This document shows positions 45,800 to 55,466 of a DNA stretch of 64,000 bases, one piece after another. The stretch lies in assembly GCA_030064795.1 (NCBI GenBank), contig JASJEI010000002.1, positions 15,565 to 79,564 of the forward strand, given 5' to 3'. The notes beneath the pieces were generated by a model. That model made no database searches and had not been told where the DNA came from. It saw only the letters and a program-made list of their open reading frames with translations. A program made the position numbers and the translations under genes. Numbering within the stretch: the first letter of the stretch is position 1; each line of letters opens with the position of its first letter. The DNA is from Pleurocapsa sp. MO_226.B13 (GTDB lineage Bacteria > Cyanobacteriota > Cyanobacteriia > Cyanobacteriales > Xenococcaceae).

Positions 45800-46774
45800 T
45801 TAGAATCCCGTACCAATTCCAAAAACAAAACGCGCTCCATCTCCAGCACCAGCAATATCTCTAGCACCAAGATTGATAGTAATTGGCAGGGTACGGATAG
45901 GAGACACCGATAAACCCATCGCCAAGTCTTGTCCCGTCCATTCAGTAATAAAGCTAACGGGGCGAGCTACGCGGAAAGCGAGACTGCCAAAAACATTAAA
46001 ATTTTCATTGTCGTTGGCAATATCGTCCTCAGTACGGAATTGTCCGTTACCAACTCCAATGGTTACTCCCACCCGACTAAAGGGAGAAGTTACCTTTTCT
46101 CTGAGTCGGAAAATTTTAGTCGTCGAAAGATATAGAGAGTCGTCTAAATCGTTAGCATCGCCAACAGATATAAAACTATTCCACCCCGCAGCAACTCCCC
46201 AACCTTCAGCAATTTTGCGATGCAGCTTGAGGTTAAAGCCACCCGAACCAAAATCACGGCTATTTTGACCAAAACTGGCTATGTTATAGCTTAGTTCTGC
46301 ACCGATCGCTTTTTGAGCGTTACCAAACCCCAAACCAAATCCCCAGGTAGCATCGCCATCATTTTCTCCCTCGGTTCCGCCACGAGTATCTACCTGATAG
46401 CTAAGTCCACTAAAGAATCCTCGATCCGCACCGAAACCGAAGGGATTGGCAATGGTAATCCCAGGTGTGCCACGACTGGGGGTAAAGTTGCGTTGACTGA
46501 TGTTTTGTAACTGTAATTTTACCTCTTCGATTTCATCGCGATTGGAATCGTTCCAACCACTATTATCAGCGGTAATTTCTGATTTATTTCCTTGACGATC
46601 GCTTTTTTGTTCGGCAACTTTAGATGATTGCAAATCAGAGCGATTTGGATTTGCCAACACCTCTGGGTTAACCATTAGTATCAACAAAATAGATGCAAGA
46701 CTCCCCGTTGCCAGAAATCGCCAGCACCAGGAAAAGCTCAAGTTAATACTACTAGCAAAAGTTAATTTACGCAT
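45800..46774 (-). CDS. Outer-membrane beta-barrel-like protein (first gene of exported operon)
   Basis: The 324-residue protein has a long N-terminal region with a signal helix (about 15-42). The mature part from about 105 to the end is rich in alternating hydrophobic strands with Gly and aromatic residues (FFSGLSYQVDTRGG, GWGVAAGWNSFISVGDAN) and ends in phenylalanine (FVFGIGTGF), the typical outer-membrane signature. Twelve or so strands could fit. It leads an operon of three exported proteins (30- and 15-bp gaps), so it is a plausible outer-membrane channel or anchor for the other two. Family not recognised. Confidence 0.7.
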   Translation of the reverse strand: MRKLTFASSINLSFSWCWRFLATGSLASILLILMVNPEVLANPNRSDLQSSKVAEQKSDRQGNKSEITADNSGWNDSNRDEIEEVKLQLQNISQRNFTPSRGTPGITIANPFGFGADRGFFSGLSYQVDTRGGTEGENDGDATWGFGLGFGNAQKAIGAELSYNIASFGQNSRDFGSGGFNLKLHRKIAEGWGVAAGWNSFISVGDANDLDDSLYLSTTKIFRLREKVTSPFSRVGVTIGVGNGQFRTEDDIANDNENFNVFGSLAFRVARPVSFITEWTGQDLAMGLSVSPIRTLPITINLGARDIAGAGDGARFVFGIGTGF

Positions 46775-47330
46775 AAATTTTTAGACATAGATGCAATTTG
46801 TTGACAGTTGAAAAACTTAGTTACATAAATATCCACAACCATAGCTAGCAATGGATGAAGTAATCTTCCGTATTTATGCTTTGCTTTTAGCTTTTTTTAT
46901 ATCTATCTAGTTATTACTTCGTAGGCTAATATCACTCTCTAGCTGTTATATCTTATTTTTTTTTTAGCCTCAAGTAATTAAAAATAAAATCGTTATTTTT
47001 ACTGATAAGATCGAAGGTTTTTCTGGTATTAAACAGTATTTATATAGTTTTACTAGTTGGATTTACATAATCGTTTTTTAATTTACAATAATATTACATT
47101 TGAATTTTAAATATTTATACACAAGACAAATATTACTTCAATAGATATATTTAATGCAGTCAGTGTTTGTTTTTGACAATTAGTATATTTTGCTAGTTAG
47201 TCAGTTATACTTTTGGCTAGATTTGATTAATTTCCTCGCTTGCTCCTAAGATTAATATGTTCTTTGGGAGTTACTCTAGTCATTGAAAAATAACTTTTGA
47301 ATATACAACAACAATACTGAATTAAATCTT
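46775..47330. other. AT-rich spacer between divergent exported-protein genes
   Basis: About 556 bp without a gene. It must hold the promoters of the exported operon (minus) and the metalloprotease (plus). Long runs of A and T, including nine or more T around 46955, but no clear operator, RNA gene or repeat was found. Confidence 0.45.
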
Positions 47331-48557
47331 ATGGCTTTTGATATTGAATTTGACTATCGCTTCGATCGAGCTAATTTTTTTACCGATGAAAGAAAAGCGA
47401 TCTTAGAACAAGCAGGAGAAATTTGGAGTTCTTATATTCTTGATGAATTTAATTCTATACCTGCGGGAGAAACTCTGAGATTTACAATCGATGGCGAACA
47501 ACAAGAAGTAACTTTAGATGAACCCATTGATGATGTAATTATTTTTGTTTCTTCGGTAGAGTTAGGAGCGAATGAATTCTTACTAGGTGAGGGTGCTTTT
47601 TTTGCCGACTTTGTTATCGGTAGCGATCGCCAGGAACGCATTCAAGGAGATGATTTTGAACCCTGGTTGGGGACGATTGAATATAATGCTTTAGCAGCAG
47701 ACAATTTTTATTTTGATGCGACTCCTGAAACCGACGATGATATTCCCTTCAATAAACAAGATTTCTTGAGTTTAACCCTGCATGAAATCGGTCATGTTTT
47801 AGGAATTGGTGTTTCTGATGCCTTTAATAATCAAATAGAAAATGGTGATTTTACAGGTAGTCAAAGTGTCGATCTCAATAACGGACAACCAGTACCTTTA
47901 GATGACGATGCTATTCATATTGAAAACGGTTTTACTTTAGACAGTGATGGGGATGCTCTATTAGATAAGTCTTTTACTTTTGGAGAGAGAAATCTACCTA
48001 CAAATTTAGATTTAGCAATTTTAGCCGATATTGGTTACGATATCATTGCTTACGATGATGTGCCAGTACATCGCTTTTTTCAATACGAAAAAGGATTTCA
48101 TTTTTATACGGCGGATGAAAACGAAAGAGAGTACGTTTTTGAGCGTAGTATTGATGGCGAATTGAAGTACGACTACGAAGGTGTAGCCTATCGGGTTTTG
48201 GCTAGCGATAAAGATAGTTTGACGGGAGAAACTATTGAAGGCGCAAAACCAGTTTATCGTTTCTTTAATACAGATATAGGTGCGCATCTATATACTATGG
48301 ATGAAAACGAAAAAGATTACATTCTAGAGAATTTAAGTAACTATAGTTTTGATGGCGTAAATTACTATGGATTTGAATTTCAACCAGAAGATATAGAAAC
48401 AGTTCCTCTATATCGAATGTATAATACTCAATCTGGTTCGCACTTATTTACTATAGATAGTAATGAGTTTAATACGATTAGAAATAGTGAGGAATTTTCC
48501 TACTTTAATGTTGAAGGTAATGAAGGAGTGACATACTATGTAATGGAAACATTGTAA
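47331..48557 (+). CDS. Zinc metalloprotease with DUF5648 repeats
   Basis: The 408-residue acidic protein has a protease domain (about 1-240) with HEIGHVLGIG at 151-160 (zinc ligands H151 and H155, catalytic E152). The matrixin third ligand (position 161) is Val. As in many cyanobacterial relatives the third ligand may be a distant His, here H196 (DDDAIHIENG). The rest holds three DUF5648 repeats (about 244-405: HRFFQYEKGFHFYT, YRFFNTDIGAHLYT, YRMYNTQSGSHLFT), like those of the protein at 19574. No Sec signal is visible at the N-terminus (MAFDIEFDYRFDRANF), so the export route is unknown. Confidence 0.82.
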   Translation: MAFDIEFDYRFDRANFFTDERKAILEQAGEIWSSYILDEFNSIPAGETLRFTIDGEQQEVTLDEPIDDVIIFVSSVELGANEFLLGEGAFFADFVIGSDRQERIQGDDFEPWLGTIEYNALAADNFYFDATPETDDDIPFNKQDFLSLTLHEIGHVLGIGVSDAFNNQIENGDFTGSQSVDLNNGQPVPLDDDAIHIENGFTLDSDGDALLDKSFTFGERNLPTNLDLAILADIGYDIIAYDDVPVHRFFQYEKGFHFYTADENEREYVFERSIDGELKYDYEGVAYRVLASDKDSLTGETIEGAKPVYRFFNTDIGAHLYTMDENEKDYILENLSNYSFDGVNYYGFEFQPEDIETVPLYRMYNTQSGSHLFTIDSNEFNTIRNSEEFSYFNVEGNEGVTYYVMETL

Positions 48558-48922
48558 ATATAGTAATCAAATTTAAATTGCAAGAGTTATTTTGCTTATA
48601 GTCGTCATTAGTTCTTTGTCTTTAGTGGTTGCTTACAGCCTTTTGCAAGACTATCTGGACATCTAGCAATTCAACAATGTAGTCAAGCACATTCATCTAT
48701 CTGTGTTTATCTGTGGACTTTATTATAGTTGTCTGGATCGGAAATAACCATGAAAATCACTGTATATCTACAAATGATTTGAGACTGCTAAATTTAGAAA
48801 AATTAATTGTCTATTACCCATTGATAATTTTTCTGACTAGATGTCTTTTCCCCTTTAACTATTCTTGTATATAATTGCCGAGTGCTATTCGATCTAAATT
48901 GCCTTAAATCAATAAAGTATTA
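48558..48922. other. Spacer without gene before the exosortase
   Basis: About 365 bp, AT-rich. A stretch around 48694-48730 (ATCTATCTGTGTTTATCTGT...GGACTTTATT) resembles the one near 14868-14900 (GATAAATGAATCTGCGTTTA...), a weak dispersed similarity. Nothing else was seen; the exosortase promoter should lie near its right edge. Confidence 0.4.
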
Positions 48923-49783
48923 ATGTACGTCAAAAATTTAGTCAAAAACGATCGCCTATGGTTATTTTCGAGTTTAATTGGCATCAGTTTACTTTATCTT
49001 AGCTCGCTCGCGAAAACAACAGGAGATATCGAGCGACTCAGCACAGAGGCTTTGTTTTGGGGGGGAATTATCTGGTTTTTATGGCGAAAAAAAGAACGAT
49101 TGAACTTTGATAGCGACCCGGTTTCTAGCTTTATCGGCTTTTTATTATTAGGATTAGTTTTATTTAAAACTATTACACTTTATAGCTTTGAGTCTACTTT
49201 AATACCCTTATTTCCCGTTCTAATGGCGACCGCTTTAGCCTTAATTGCTTCTGGATTTCGAGGTTTAAGTCAATACGTTCGGGAGTTATTTTTTATCTGG
49301 TTTTTATTTTTCCCTACAGGAGTAATTGGTAATTTTCTCGATCGCATCATTCATATCACCGTACTCAATGCTAAAATTGCCTCTTATTTTCTCTATTATC
49401 TGGGGTTTAATGTGGCAAACTCAGGTAATGAAGTTATATTATTTTTACCCGAATTAGGAAAATTTAAAGCGATCGTCGATTATCCTTGTGCTGGTGTACC
49501 GATGATTCTTTTGATTTTCAAACTCTCATTGTTACTGATTAGTTGTGTTTCTTTGACTAGAAAACAACAAATATTAATCCCAGCTTTCTCTCTAATTTTT
49601 GGGTTTCTCCTAGGAGTAATCAGAGTTTGCATTCTAACTTTATCAATTCCCAACCAAGCACAGTTCAATTATTGGCATGGAGCGCAAGGTTCGCAAATAT
49701 TTTCTACCCTAGCAGTGATCGTTTTTTCAGGTTTTTGCTATTGGCTCTTACAAACAAATCCCAAATCCATAATTAGTAATTAA
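48923..49783 (+). CDS. Exosortase (cyanoexosortase type)
   Basis: An integral membrane transpeptidase of the exosortase/archaeosortase family that trims and attaches proteins with a PEP-CTERM tail. The 286 residues have about eight transmembrane helices. The triad is visible: Cys 189 (VDYPCAGVPM), Arg 234 (GVIRVCIL) and His 252 (NYWHGAQGSQIFS). Sequence and the partner gene 14 bp downstream match the cyanoexosortase A group. No PEP-CTERM substrate is encoded in the window, so targets lie elsewhere. Confidence 0.88.
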   Translation: MYVKNLVKNDRLWLFSSLIGISLLYLSSLAKTTGDIERLSTEALFWGGIIWFLWRKKERLNFDSDPVSSFIGFLLLGLVLFKTITLYSFESTLIPLFPVLMATALALIASGFRGLSQYVRELFFIWFLFFPTGVIGNFLDRIIHITVLNAKIASYFLYYLGFNVANSGNEVILFLPELGKFKAIVDYPCAGVPMILLIFKLSLLLISCVSLTRKQQILIPAFSLIFGFLLGVIRVCILTLSIPNQAQFNYWHGAQGSQIFSTLAVIVFSGFCYWLLQTNPKSIISN

Positions 49784-49797
49784 TAATCAGCGATCGG

Positions 49798-50541
49798 ATG
49801 TTTAGATCTGACTTCAAAAAATTACTCAATTTCAGCTCGTGGCGTAGTTATTTTTTAGCGATGACTGCTGTTAGTATTGATTTAGTAGTAGCGGGTGCTT
49901 GGATCTTTCCCACTATAGGCGATCGCTCTGTAGCAGATTTTAAGTTTCCTCAACGTATAGAGCTTGCTTCGGGAAAAGCAATGTCGAGCGTTCCTGGGAC
50001 TTTGCTAACCTCAATCGACCTTCAACAGTCCGAACCAGATGAACCAGAAACATCAGAAATAGTCAAAGCCTATCAAAAATATCAGATCCAACAACAGCAA
50101 AATCTTACCGTTGAAATAAGTTACTTGGTAGATACCAGGGGAGATGTAGAAACATACTTGCAAAGATATACTTCCATTCCCCCCGAAAATATTAAAACCA
50201 AACAAATTAAACAAATAGAGGGTGTGGGTTATTATACTTTGTTAGATAATAACAATCGGGCATACTTAAGTAGCTGCATTAGTCCTCGTAGTCTCAGTAA
50301 TGTTACTCAGAGACAATTCTCCCAGTATCGCTATCAAAACGATTTAAATCCAAAGGTAGGATGGAACTGGTTGAAAGGCAAAGCTAGTATTCGCGATCGC
50401 CGTTGTCTTTGGGTACATCTGTCTACACCTTTAGAATCTAATCCTGAAGCTTCCTATCAAACTTTAGAACAAACTTGGCAAGATCTCTATCAATGGTGGC
50501 TACTAAATTTTCCCGATTTGGTTAGGAATTCGGAGAGATAA
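49798..50541 (+). CDS. Cyanoexosortase-associated protein
   Basis: A 247-residue protein with one N-terminal transmembrane helix (about 17-40) and a mostly soluble domain outside. It begins 14 bp after the exosortase gene, so it is in the same operon. Size, anchor and context fit the EpsI-like partner proteins that accompany cyanoexosortases and may help with polysaccharide or substrate handling. Two cysteines (SSCISP, DRRCLW) are present; function unproven. Confidence 0.72.
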   Translation: MFRSDFKKLLNFSSWRSYFLAMTAVSIDLVVAGAWIFPTIGDRSVADFKFPQRIELASGKAMSSVPGTLLTSIDLQQSEPDEPETSEIVKAYQKYQIQQQQNLTVEISYLVDTRGDVETYLQRYTSIPPENIKTKQIKQIEGVGYYTLLDNNNRAYLSSCISPRSLSNVTQRQFSQYRYQNDLNPKVGWNWLKGKASIRDRRCLWVHLSTPLESNPEASYQTLEQTWQDLYQWWLLNFPDLVRNSER

Positions 50542-50640
50542 GGCACCGCTTGTCTGTACGGGAGTTCGTAGTTGTTCCCCAAGTCCCAACCCCAAACAAA
50601 ATTGTGAAGTAAACTGGAATAGCGGTTTCTCTAGCTTAAC

Positions 50641-53295
50641 CTAACGACAGTTAGGAGAAATGTGAGCAGTACGGAGATCGATACGATCTGTAGGATAGGC
50701 AGTTAAAATAAGTTGACCATCTTCAGTTTTGATGACTCCCTTGGCTGGAAAAATATCCCCTATATTAGTTTTCATCGGTTTGATATCTAGAGATTGAACT
50801 GGTGGCTTGGGGGTAGTATTTTTTTCCTGGACTAAGATAACATCCGAAACAATTGGTTCTGTTGGTTGGGCAGGGATATGACCTCTACCTCTGATAGTCA
50901 AACTGATAGAGTTTCCCGCTACTTGTTCGCTTTGACAAGCTTGAGCGGTAGTTTGTTCTGATTCAACTAGGCGATCGGGTATCTCGATATCGGTTTTAAG
51001 AGCATTGACATCGAGAGTATTAATTGTGACAGTCCCAGATAAACCAAATTCGGAACTAGCGTCAATATCATTACTATTATTTCCTGGAATAGCTACACCT
51101 TCGGCGATACCAAACAAAGACTCAGCATTAATCGTAATGTTTCCCCCAGTTCCTTGTTCTGCACTAGCGATGATGTCATTACCATTACCCTCACTAGGGA
51201 AAGCGACAATGAACTTGGCATCAATATTTAAGTTCCCGCCATTGGCATCTTGCAAGGCTTGAGCAGAAATAGTACTGTTATCTCGTAAAGTTAAATTATC
51301 ATCAATTTGCAGAGTAATACTGCCACCATCTCCTGCTGAGGTTAATGCTGCTAAGGACGATCCATTTTCCAAAGTTAAAGAGTCGGCTTGAATATATAGC
51401 TCTCCTGCATTACCCTGACCTTCACCACTGACTGCTATAGTACCGTTATTAATAACATTTATAGTATCGCTAGCATCAATTTCTATATTCCCTCCATCTC
51501 CTTGTCCCAGGGTATTAGCTGTAATTACTGCTCCATCCCTAACTATTAGCTGAGGAGTAAAAATCTGCAAGTTCCCTGCATCTCCAGATGTTTCTACTCG
51601 CTGTGACCCTACTACTAAACTACTGGGATTATTAAGATCGAATACTCCTTTCAACTCCACTAACTCTGTAGCATTGATTTTTATATCTCCACCATCCCCA
51701 CTACTAAGAGTAGAAGCAACTACCACTCCTCCATTACTTATTGAAAGTTGTCCCGTATTAATCTCAATACTGCCAGCATCAGCTACATCTATGCTAGAAG
51801 TAGTAACGACCGCTTGATTAATTTCTAGCAACTCTGGGGTATTAATTGCGATCGCTCCTGCTAAACCTTCCCCTGTGCTAGCAGCACCAATTAAACTACC
51901 ATCTAAGATGCTCAAATGTGGAGTGTTGATTTCGATTCCTCCTGCTTCTCCTTGTCCTGTGGTAGCAGCCAAGATTCCCTGAAAAAGGCTAGTATTGATA
52001 TCGTCAATATTGAAATTGTCTAAAGCGTTTGGATTTTGCAGCGCGGGAGCTAATATAATTTCTTGTAAACGAGAAAAACCAAAACCACTAATCTCAACTG
52101 ATTCAGCAGCATTGATTCTGACTGTGCCACCACTTCCAGTAGCAAAAGCAGTGGCATTAACTAATGCGTTTTCCAGTTTGACCCGATCGGCATCGATTTC
52201 GATGTTGCCACCATTGCCTGCACCAGCTGTACTGGAATTCAGGGACGCTCCGTTAGTTAAAGAAACGTTAGTTGCATCGATAATAATATCCCCTGCGTTA
52301 CCTTGTCTCAAAGGTTTGACTGAACTGTTTATTTCCGCATCATCAATATTTATGGTATCGCTGACATTAATCTCAATAATTCCTGGGGTTTCTTGGGTAG
52401 GTATATTTCCTAATGTACTAGCTTCAATTCGAGAACCATTCGTCAGAGTAAGATTATTTCCCTGTAGTTGAATCTCACCAGCCACCGAACCACTGGCATC
52501 AACTGTTGCAGTTTGAGATAGGTTTAGATCGCCAAAGTTTTCTACACCTTCATATCCCAGACTCAAACCTCGATCTATGGGAGTAAAGCTAATTTGTTCG
52601 TTACCTGCTACACTTCCTAATTCAATTCTTCCTCCATCAGTTTTGAGGGTTGCACCTTCAAGATTGAGATTGCCACCAATTAAACCCAAAGTGGAACTAG
52701 AATTAACTCTTAAAGCATTTTCGGTATCAATTAAATCGTCATTAGTTCTTGTTCCATTTCCATCTCCCCTGACAGTAATTTCTCCAGGATTATCTCGGAA
52801 ACCCAACCCAATAGGCGCATTAATCGTTAACAAAGGCGGATTTTCTAAATCTACCGCACTAAATTCCCCATCCTCAAACAGAATACTGCTGGCACTACTA
52901 CCATAAAACGAACCACCAAGATCTAATCTTGCACCTTCCCCAAAAATAATCCCCGCAGGATTAATTAAAAATAAATTGGCACTACCGTTTGCCCGAATCA
53001 AACCATCGATATTGGAGATATTTCCCCCTGTAACACGAGATAAGATATTGGCTATATCAGTAGGGTTATCAAAAAATGCCGAACCGCCATCGGGTACAGA
53101 AAAGTCTTGAAAACTATGAAATAAATTATTTCCTGCTCGATCTCCATTTTGGATGGTCAGATTATTTCCTTCAGTATTAACTGTAGTATTTGTAGTGCCA
53201 TCGGGTGTTACTTGTGCTGTGGCTGGTTTTAAGAAAATTCCTGGAATAGTAATAGAGCCAACCAAAAATAGTAATAGAGATAATCTCTTTTTCAT
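50641..53295 (-). CDS. TpsA-like filamentous haemagglutinin N-terminal domain exoprotein
   Basis: An 884-residue exported protein. A signal peptide (hydrophobic to about 24, cut near ATAQVTP) is followed by the haemagglutination activity/TPS domain (about 29-160) with RAGNNLFHSFQDFSVPDGG, NPTDIANILSRVTGG and ANLFLINPAGIIFGEGARLD. The large middle is right-handed beta-helix repeat (GDGGNIEIDA, TNGASLNSSTAGAG types). The C-terminus holds cysteines (AQACQSEQ, SPNCR). Such proteins leave by two-partner secretion; no TpsB gene is adjacent. They often act as adhesins, and in cyanobacteria many copies exist. Confidence 0.9.
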   Translation of the reverse strand: MKKRLSLLLFLVGSITIPGIFLKPATAQVTPDGTTNTTVNTEGNNLTIQNGDRAGNNLFHSFQDFSVPDGGSAFFDNPTDIANILSRVTGGNISNIDGLIRANGSANLFLINPAGIIFGEGARLDLGGSFYGSSASSILFEDGEFSAVDLENPPLLTINAPIGLGFRDNPGEITVRGDGNGTRTNDDLIDTENALRVNSSSTLGLIGGNLNLEGATLKTDGGRIELGSVAGNEQISFTPIDRGLSLGYEGVENFGDLNLSQTATVDASGSVAGEIQLQGNNLTLTNGSRIEASTLGNIPTQETPGIIEINVSDTINIDDAEINSSVKPLRQGNAGDIIIDATNVSLTNGASLNSSTAGAGNGGNIEIDADRVKLENALVNATAFATGSGGTVRINAAESVEISGFGFSRLQEIILAPALQNPNALDNFNIDDINTSLFQGILAATTGQGEAGGIEINTPHLSILDGSLIGAASTGEGLAGAIAINTPELLEINQAVVTTSSIDVADAGSIEINTGQLSISNGGVVVASTLSSGDGGDIKINATELVELKGVFDLNNPSSLVVGSQRVETSGDAGNLQIFTPQLIVRDGAVITANTLGQGDGGNIEIDASDTINVINNGTIAVSGEGQGNAGELYIQADSLTLENGSSLAALTSAGDGGSITLQIDDNLTLRDNSTISAQALQDANGGNLNIDAKFIVAFPSEGNGNDIIASAEQGTGGNITINAESLFGIAEGVAIPGNNSNDIDASSEFGLSGTVTINTLDVNALKTDIEIPDRLVESEQTTAQACQSEQVAGNSISLTIRGRGHIPAQPTEPIVSDVILVQEKNTTPKPPVQSLDIKPMKTNIGDIFPAKGVIKTEDGQLILTAYPTDRIDLRTAHISPNCR

Positions 53296-53497
53296 GTTTG
53301 AGAGACTGTTTGTTAAATAAAAATAGAGAAGAAAGTCGATCGTACCATTAACGGTTTTTTAGACAAATCATTTGTATTAGTATTATACGGTTAGCCAAAA
53401 GTAAGTAAAAGAGGAAAAATTCAGGTGTTTTAAATATTTATTTTGGCAATAAAAAACTTAACAAGATGAAATTACCAGATCGCATTTGCCATAGAGG

Positions 53498-54103
53498 TTA
53501 CTTACGGTGGCGCGATCGCTTTTTGGGATATAGCCATTTAGAGAATAATTTGGTCATTCTGGGCATCACTACATAAGTCATCAGCAAGACCAGGATGGCG
53601 GTGACAATTAGACTCCTTAGTAATAATGGTAAGGGCAATAGTGCTAACCAGGGAGTCAGGGTGAGATTGGCGATTTGAATTAGGGGAAACAAAGCCAGTA
53701 AGGTAATCGTTGCCATTTTGTAACGCGGTGGTGGCAAGATTCTTTTGGGAGAAGGTAAAGTAAACCAGGTTTCCAAGCCTGTAATCACTCTAATTCTAGC
53801 TGGCTCTAGGCGCAAACTTTCAGCACGGGCTAACCACTGACGACGACATTCTGATTCTTCCCAAATACGAAGATTGCTGGCGCGATCGAATTTGAAGATA
53901 ATTTTATATTCGCGGTCTTCTGGGTTACTGGGACGAAACACATTGGTGCCTAAATGTCCTTCAAAGGTCATCGCAGCAGCGGTAATACCAGAGATAAATT
54001 TTTCAAATGCTGCTTCGCAACCAGGTTTGACTCGGCGCGATACGACTACGGTAACTGGCGGATCGCTAAGATCGCTTTCTTTCATTGGTTTTGATTTACT
54101 CAA
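53498..54103 (-). CDS. Membrane-anchored antibiotic biosynthesis monooxygenase (ABM) domain protein
   Basis: The 201-residue protein has an ABM ferredoxin-like domain (about 14-105: VTVVVSRRVKPGCEAAFEKF to AESLRLEP) and two or three C-terminal transmembrane helices (about 125-190) ending in a basic tail KKRSRHRK. ABM proteins are small oxygenases or heme/quinone-related enzymes without cofactor, but membrane-fused forms have unknown activity. The ATG overlaps the stop of the EamA gene by 4 bp (54100-54103), so the two are translationally coupled. Confidence 0.8.
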   Translation of the reverse strand: MSKSKPMKESDLSDPPVTVVVSRRVKPGCEAAFEKFISGITAAAMTFEGHLGTNVFRPSNPEDREYKIIFKFDRASNLRIWEESECRRQWLARAESLRLEPARIRVITGLETWFTLPSPKRILPPPRYKMATITLLALFPLIQIANLTLTPWLALLPLPLLLRSLIVTAILVLLMTYVVMPRMTKLFSKWLYPKKRSRHRK

Positions 54104-54972
54104 TTAGGATTACTTTTTTCTTTGGCTGATGCCCCAATAGAAGCCAAAGTCACGAGAATAACGGCAACGATGGCACGAGGTTCTAGTTTTTCTCCCAGAA
54201 TTATAAAGCCTAACAGGGTAGCGATCGCAGGTTCTAAACTCATCAACACTCCAAAGACGCGGATCGGCAATTTTTTGAGTGCTTCTAACTCAAAGGTATA
54301 GGGAATTACCGAAGACAAAATTGCGACCCCCAGTCCTGCTGCTAAAAATCTGAATTCTAGTTTTGCTAACCCTCCAGATAATACGCTCAAAGGTAACAGC
54401 CCGACCGTCCCTACTGCTAGTGCTGCGGTCATTAATGATAGTCCATTAATTGTGGTAAAAACTTTGCCTACTCTGGCCGCCAGCAAAATATAAGTACCCC
54501 AAAAAAATGCTGCTACTAAGGCTAAGACCACACCAAGAGGATCGAGGGCAGATCCCGTCACTGGGGCGAGTAAGAAAATACCAACTCCAGCTAGAAATAT
54601 CCAGAGTAAGTCGAGCAGTTGACGAGAATTGGCACAGGCAACACTCAACGGCCCGATAAATTCGATCGTGACGGCAATACCTATGGGAATGCGCTCGATC
54701 GATGCATAAAAACTTAGATTCATTGCTGCCATACCCAAACCAAACAAAATTAACAGGATATAGTTGCTACGGGTATAACCTTTTAGCTGAGGTCTTTGCA
54801 GTAGCAGCAAGACGACTGCGCCTAAGCCAACACGCAACAGCACCGTAGTCATTGGGCCCAAGGTTTGAATTATCGTTTTGGCGAATGCCGAACCTAGTTG
54901 AGTTGAGGCGATGGAAATTAATACCAGAATCGTCGGAGGCGGTAAGGCTAAATTTGGCTGAAGCTTGGACAT
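54100..54972 (-). CDS. EamA/RhtA family transporter
   Basis: From ATG 54972 the protein has 290 residues with ten transmembrane helices in two EamA halves (about 9-140 and 150-285), as in RhtA-type exporters of amino acids and other metabolites. A TTG 33 bases upstream would add 11 residues; the ATG has an AGAGAA-like site before it, so I prefer it. It is the first gene of a pair with the ABM protein (4-bp overlap). Substrate unknown; export of threonine/homoserine-type compounds is the family precedent. Confidence 0.85.
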   Translation of the reverse strand: MSKLQPNLALPPPTILVLISIASTQLGSAFAKTIIQTLGPMTTVLLRVGLGAVVLLLLQRPQLKGYTRSNYILLILFGLGMAAMNLSFYASIERIPIGIAVTIEFIGPLSVACANSRQLLDLLWIFLAGVGIFLLAPVTGSALDPLGVVLALVAAFFWGTYILLAARVGKVFTTINGLSLMTAALAVGTVGLLPLSVLSGGLAKLEFRFLAAGLGVAILSSVIPYTFELEALKKLPIRVFGVLMSLEPAIATLLGFIILGEKLEPRAIVAVILVTLASIGASAKEKSNPN

Positions 54973-55156
54973 AGATTCTCTTTTACGCGCTCGACCGCTA
55001 ATCAATAATCTTTCTAATGTTTATTGCCAAGACCCCTATTTGTAAATTTTTGTAACAAAGATACAACAGGTAATCAAATATACAATATGTCTGAAAAAAA
55101 GTGTATACAGTATGCACTATTAATCAATTCAGTAAAAATGACTAGGTTTTCATATC

Positions 55157-55375
55157 ATGCTAGTCACAAAAGAAAAACTATTCAAGAGATCTTGGTATTC
55201 CATGATGCCAAGCCTCCAACTAGGGGAATCGGCCCAGAGGTGTCAGCTATTAGAACAAGAAAGTAGTTCGTGGTTAGATAACTTAAAAAAATTCAACCAC
55301 CTGGTTGGGGTCGGCGGGATGCAGCGATCGCTCGTTTTTTAAATTCGGTTTTGGCACTGAGATCTCGGCTAATGT
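55157..55375 (+). pseudogene. Frameshifted remnant of unknown gene
   Basis: From ATG 55157 one frame reads SWYSMMPSLQLGESAQRCQL and SSSWLDNLKK. At a run of seven A (about 55285-55291) the coding look jumps to the next frame, which continues QPPGWGRRDAAIARFLNSVL and ALRSRLM and stops at 55373-55375. A one-base slip in the A-run would join the two halves into a protein of about 72 residues. Family not recognised. Confidence 0.45.
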
Positions 55376-55466
55376 GACTAGCTTTAAGACTCGAACCGAG
55401 TAAAGCGATCGCACTTTGGCAAGAAAAAACTAGCAACTAAATTACTAACCGCTAACTAGCAACAAG

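Noticed and set aside
50641..53295. TpsA-like protein as an exosortase substrate
   Set aside because: Its C-terminus ends in a soluble SPNCR stretch, without PEP motif, helix or basic tail.
55380..55412. GGTTCGAGTC-like sequence (minus strand) as a tRNA T-arm
   Set aside because: The flanking bases do not pair to form a T-stem, and no acceptor or anticodon arm is present.
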